DNA from: Deltaproteobacteria bacterium | GTDB lineage: Bacteria > Bdellovibrionota > UBA1018 | Direction: 5' to 3' | Assembly: GCA_016194835.1 (NCBI GenBank) | Contig: JACQAU010000144.1 | Coordinates: 1 to 5,805 of the forward strand | Length of the DNA stretch: 5,805 nucleotides | Shown here: positions 5,540-5,805 of the stretch, piece by piece | Layout of the letters: each line of letters starts with the position of its first letter | Position numbering within the stretch: position 1 is the first letter of the stretch | Translations under genes and position numbers: made by a program | The notes under the pieces: model-generated | Database searches by the model: none | Seen by the model: the letters and a program-made list of their open reading frames with translations, nothing else | Told to the model about the DNA's origin: nothing

Positions 5540-5805
5540 TGACTTACAGTCTTTAGAGTCTACTCAAAGGATTTTAGAGTTTTCTGGATATGCAGTTGTA
5601 ACAGCTAGCAATGGCCAAGTAGCTTTAGAGCAACTCAGACCAACGCATGAAAAGCCACTTTCTAACTTTGATGTGGTTTTGACAGATGTGCGAATGCCCA
5701 AACTGGACGGTCTTGAGCTTTTAAAAGCATTGAGTGTTTGTCAAAGCAAAGTACCTGTTATTTTGATGACAGCATATGGTAGGATTCAAGATGCCGTGTG
5801 GGCAA
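5502..5805 (+). CDS. Response regulator, NtrC-like receiver domain (truncated by window edge)
   Basis: The first 101 codons of a cytoplasmic response regulator are present and the frame is open to the right edge. The receiver domain has the acidic pocket LLVDDD (Asp12, Asp13), the phosphoacceptor Asp62 in VVLTDVRMPKLDG, and the switch Thr90 in VILMTAYGRIQDAV. The MTAYG-x-I-x-D-A-V stretch is typical of receivers in sigma-54-dependent NtrC-family activators, so an AAA+ domain and a helix-turn-helix are expected beyond the edge; that is inference, since only the receiver is visible. The next conserved Lys of the receiver also lies outside. The start overlaps the kinase gene by 38 bases, marking the two as a cognate pair with His321 of the kinase as phosphodonor. 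Confidence 0.9.
   Translation, partial: MNQQLVKILLVDDDLQSLESTQRILEFSGYAVVTASNGQVALEQLRPTHEKPLSNFDVVLTDVRMPKLDGLELLKALSVCQSKVPVILMTAYGRIQDAVWA

Overview
This is an AT-rich window (roughly 36-38% G+C by eye). The gene content suggests a Gram-negative bacterium rich in signalling proteins: an HD-GYP-type protein, a transmembrane histidine kinase and an NtrC-like receiver. A deltaproteobacterial or Bdellovibrionota-like host is plausible. That is an impression from style and composition, not a demonstrated assignment, because no rRNA or other phylogenetic marker is present except the methionyl-tRNA synthetase.

Layout. From about 2029 down to the left edge, three minus-strand genes form a tight operon. 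The first is a 319-residue protein I do not recognise, starting at a TTG behind a strong AAGGAG. The second, one base later, is a 161-residue coiled-coil protein split by a proline-rich linker. The third begins in a four-base ATGA overlap and is the N-terminal part of a probable HD-GYP cyclic-di-GMP phosphodiesterase-like protein, cut by the window edge. A short divergent gap (2030-2096) separates this operon from a plus-strand methionyl-tRNA synthetase gene (metG, to 3644). The metG promoter appears to sit so close to the start codon that the mRNA may be leaderless.

After metG comes a 239-base gap (3645-3883). It holds the most striking non-coding feature of the window: a perfect 23-base inverted repeat of AT-rich sequence (3653-3675 and 3762-3784) enclosing an 86-base core of about 62% G+C. 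The core can itself fold into a branched structure. The rest of the gap holds a short direct repeat and a plausible promoter for the next operon.

From 3884 to the right edge is a two-component system. A membrane-bound histidine kinase (TM, about 165-residue extracytoplasmic domain, TM, HAMP, HisKA, HATPase) overlaps by 38 bases the start of a response regulator. Only the regulator's receiver domain is inside the window; its sequence resembles NtrC-family receivers.

The minus-strand operon and the kinase/regulator pair are both signalling modules, but nothing in the sequence links them directly. metG between them is a housekeeping gene. Its class I HIGH motif reads HVGW, which deserves attention.
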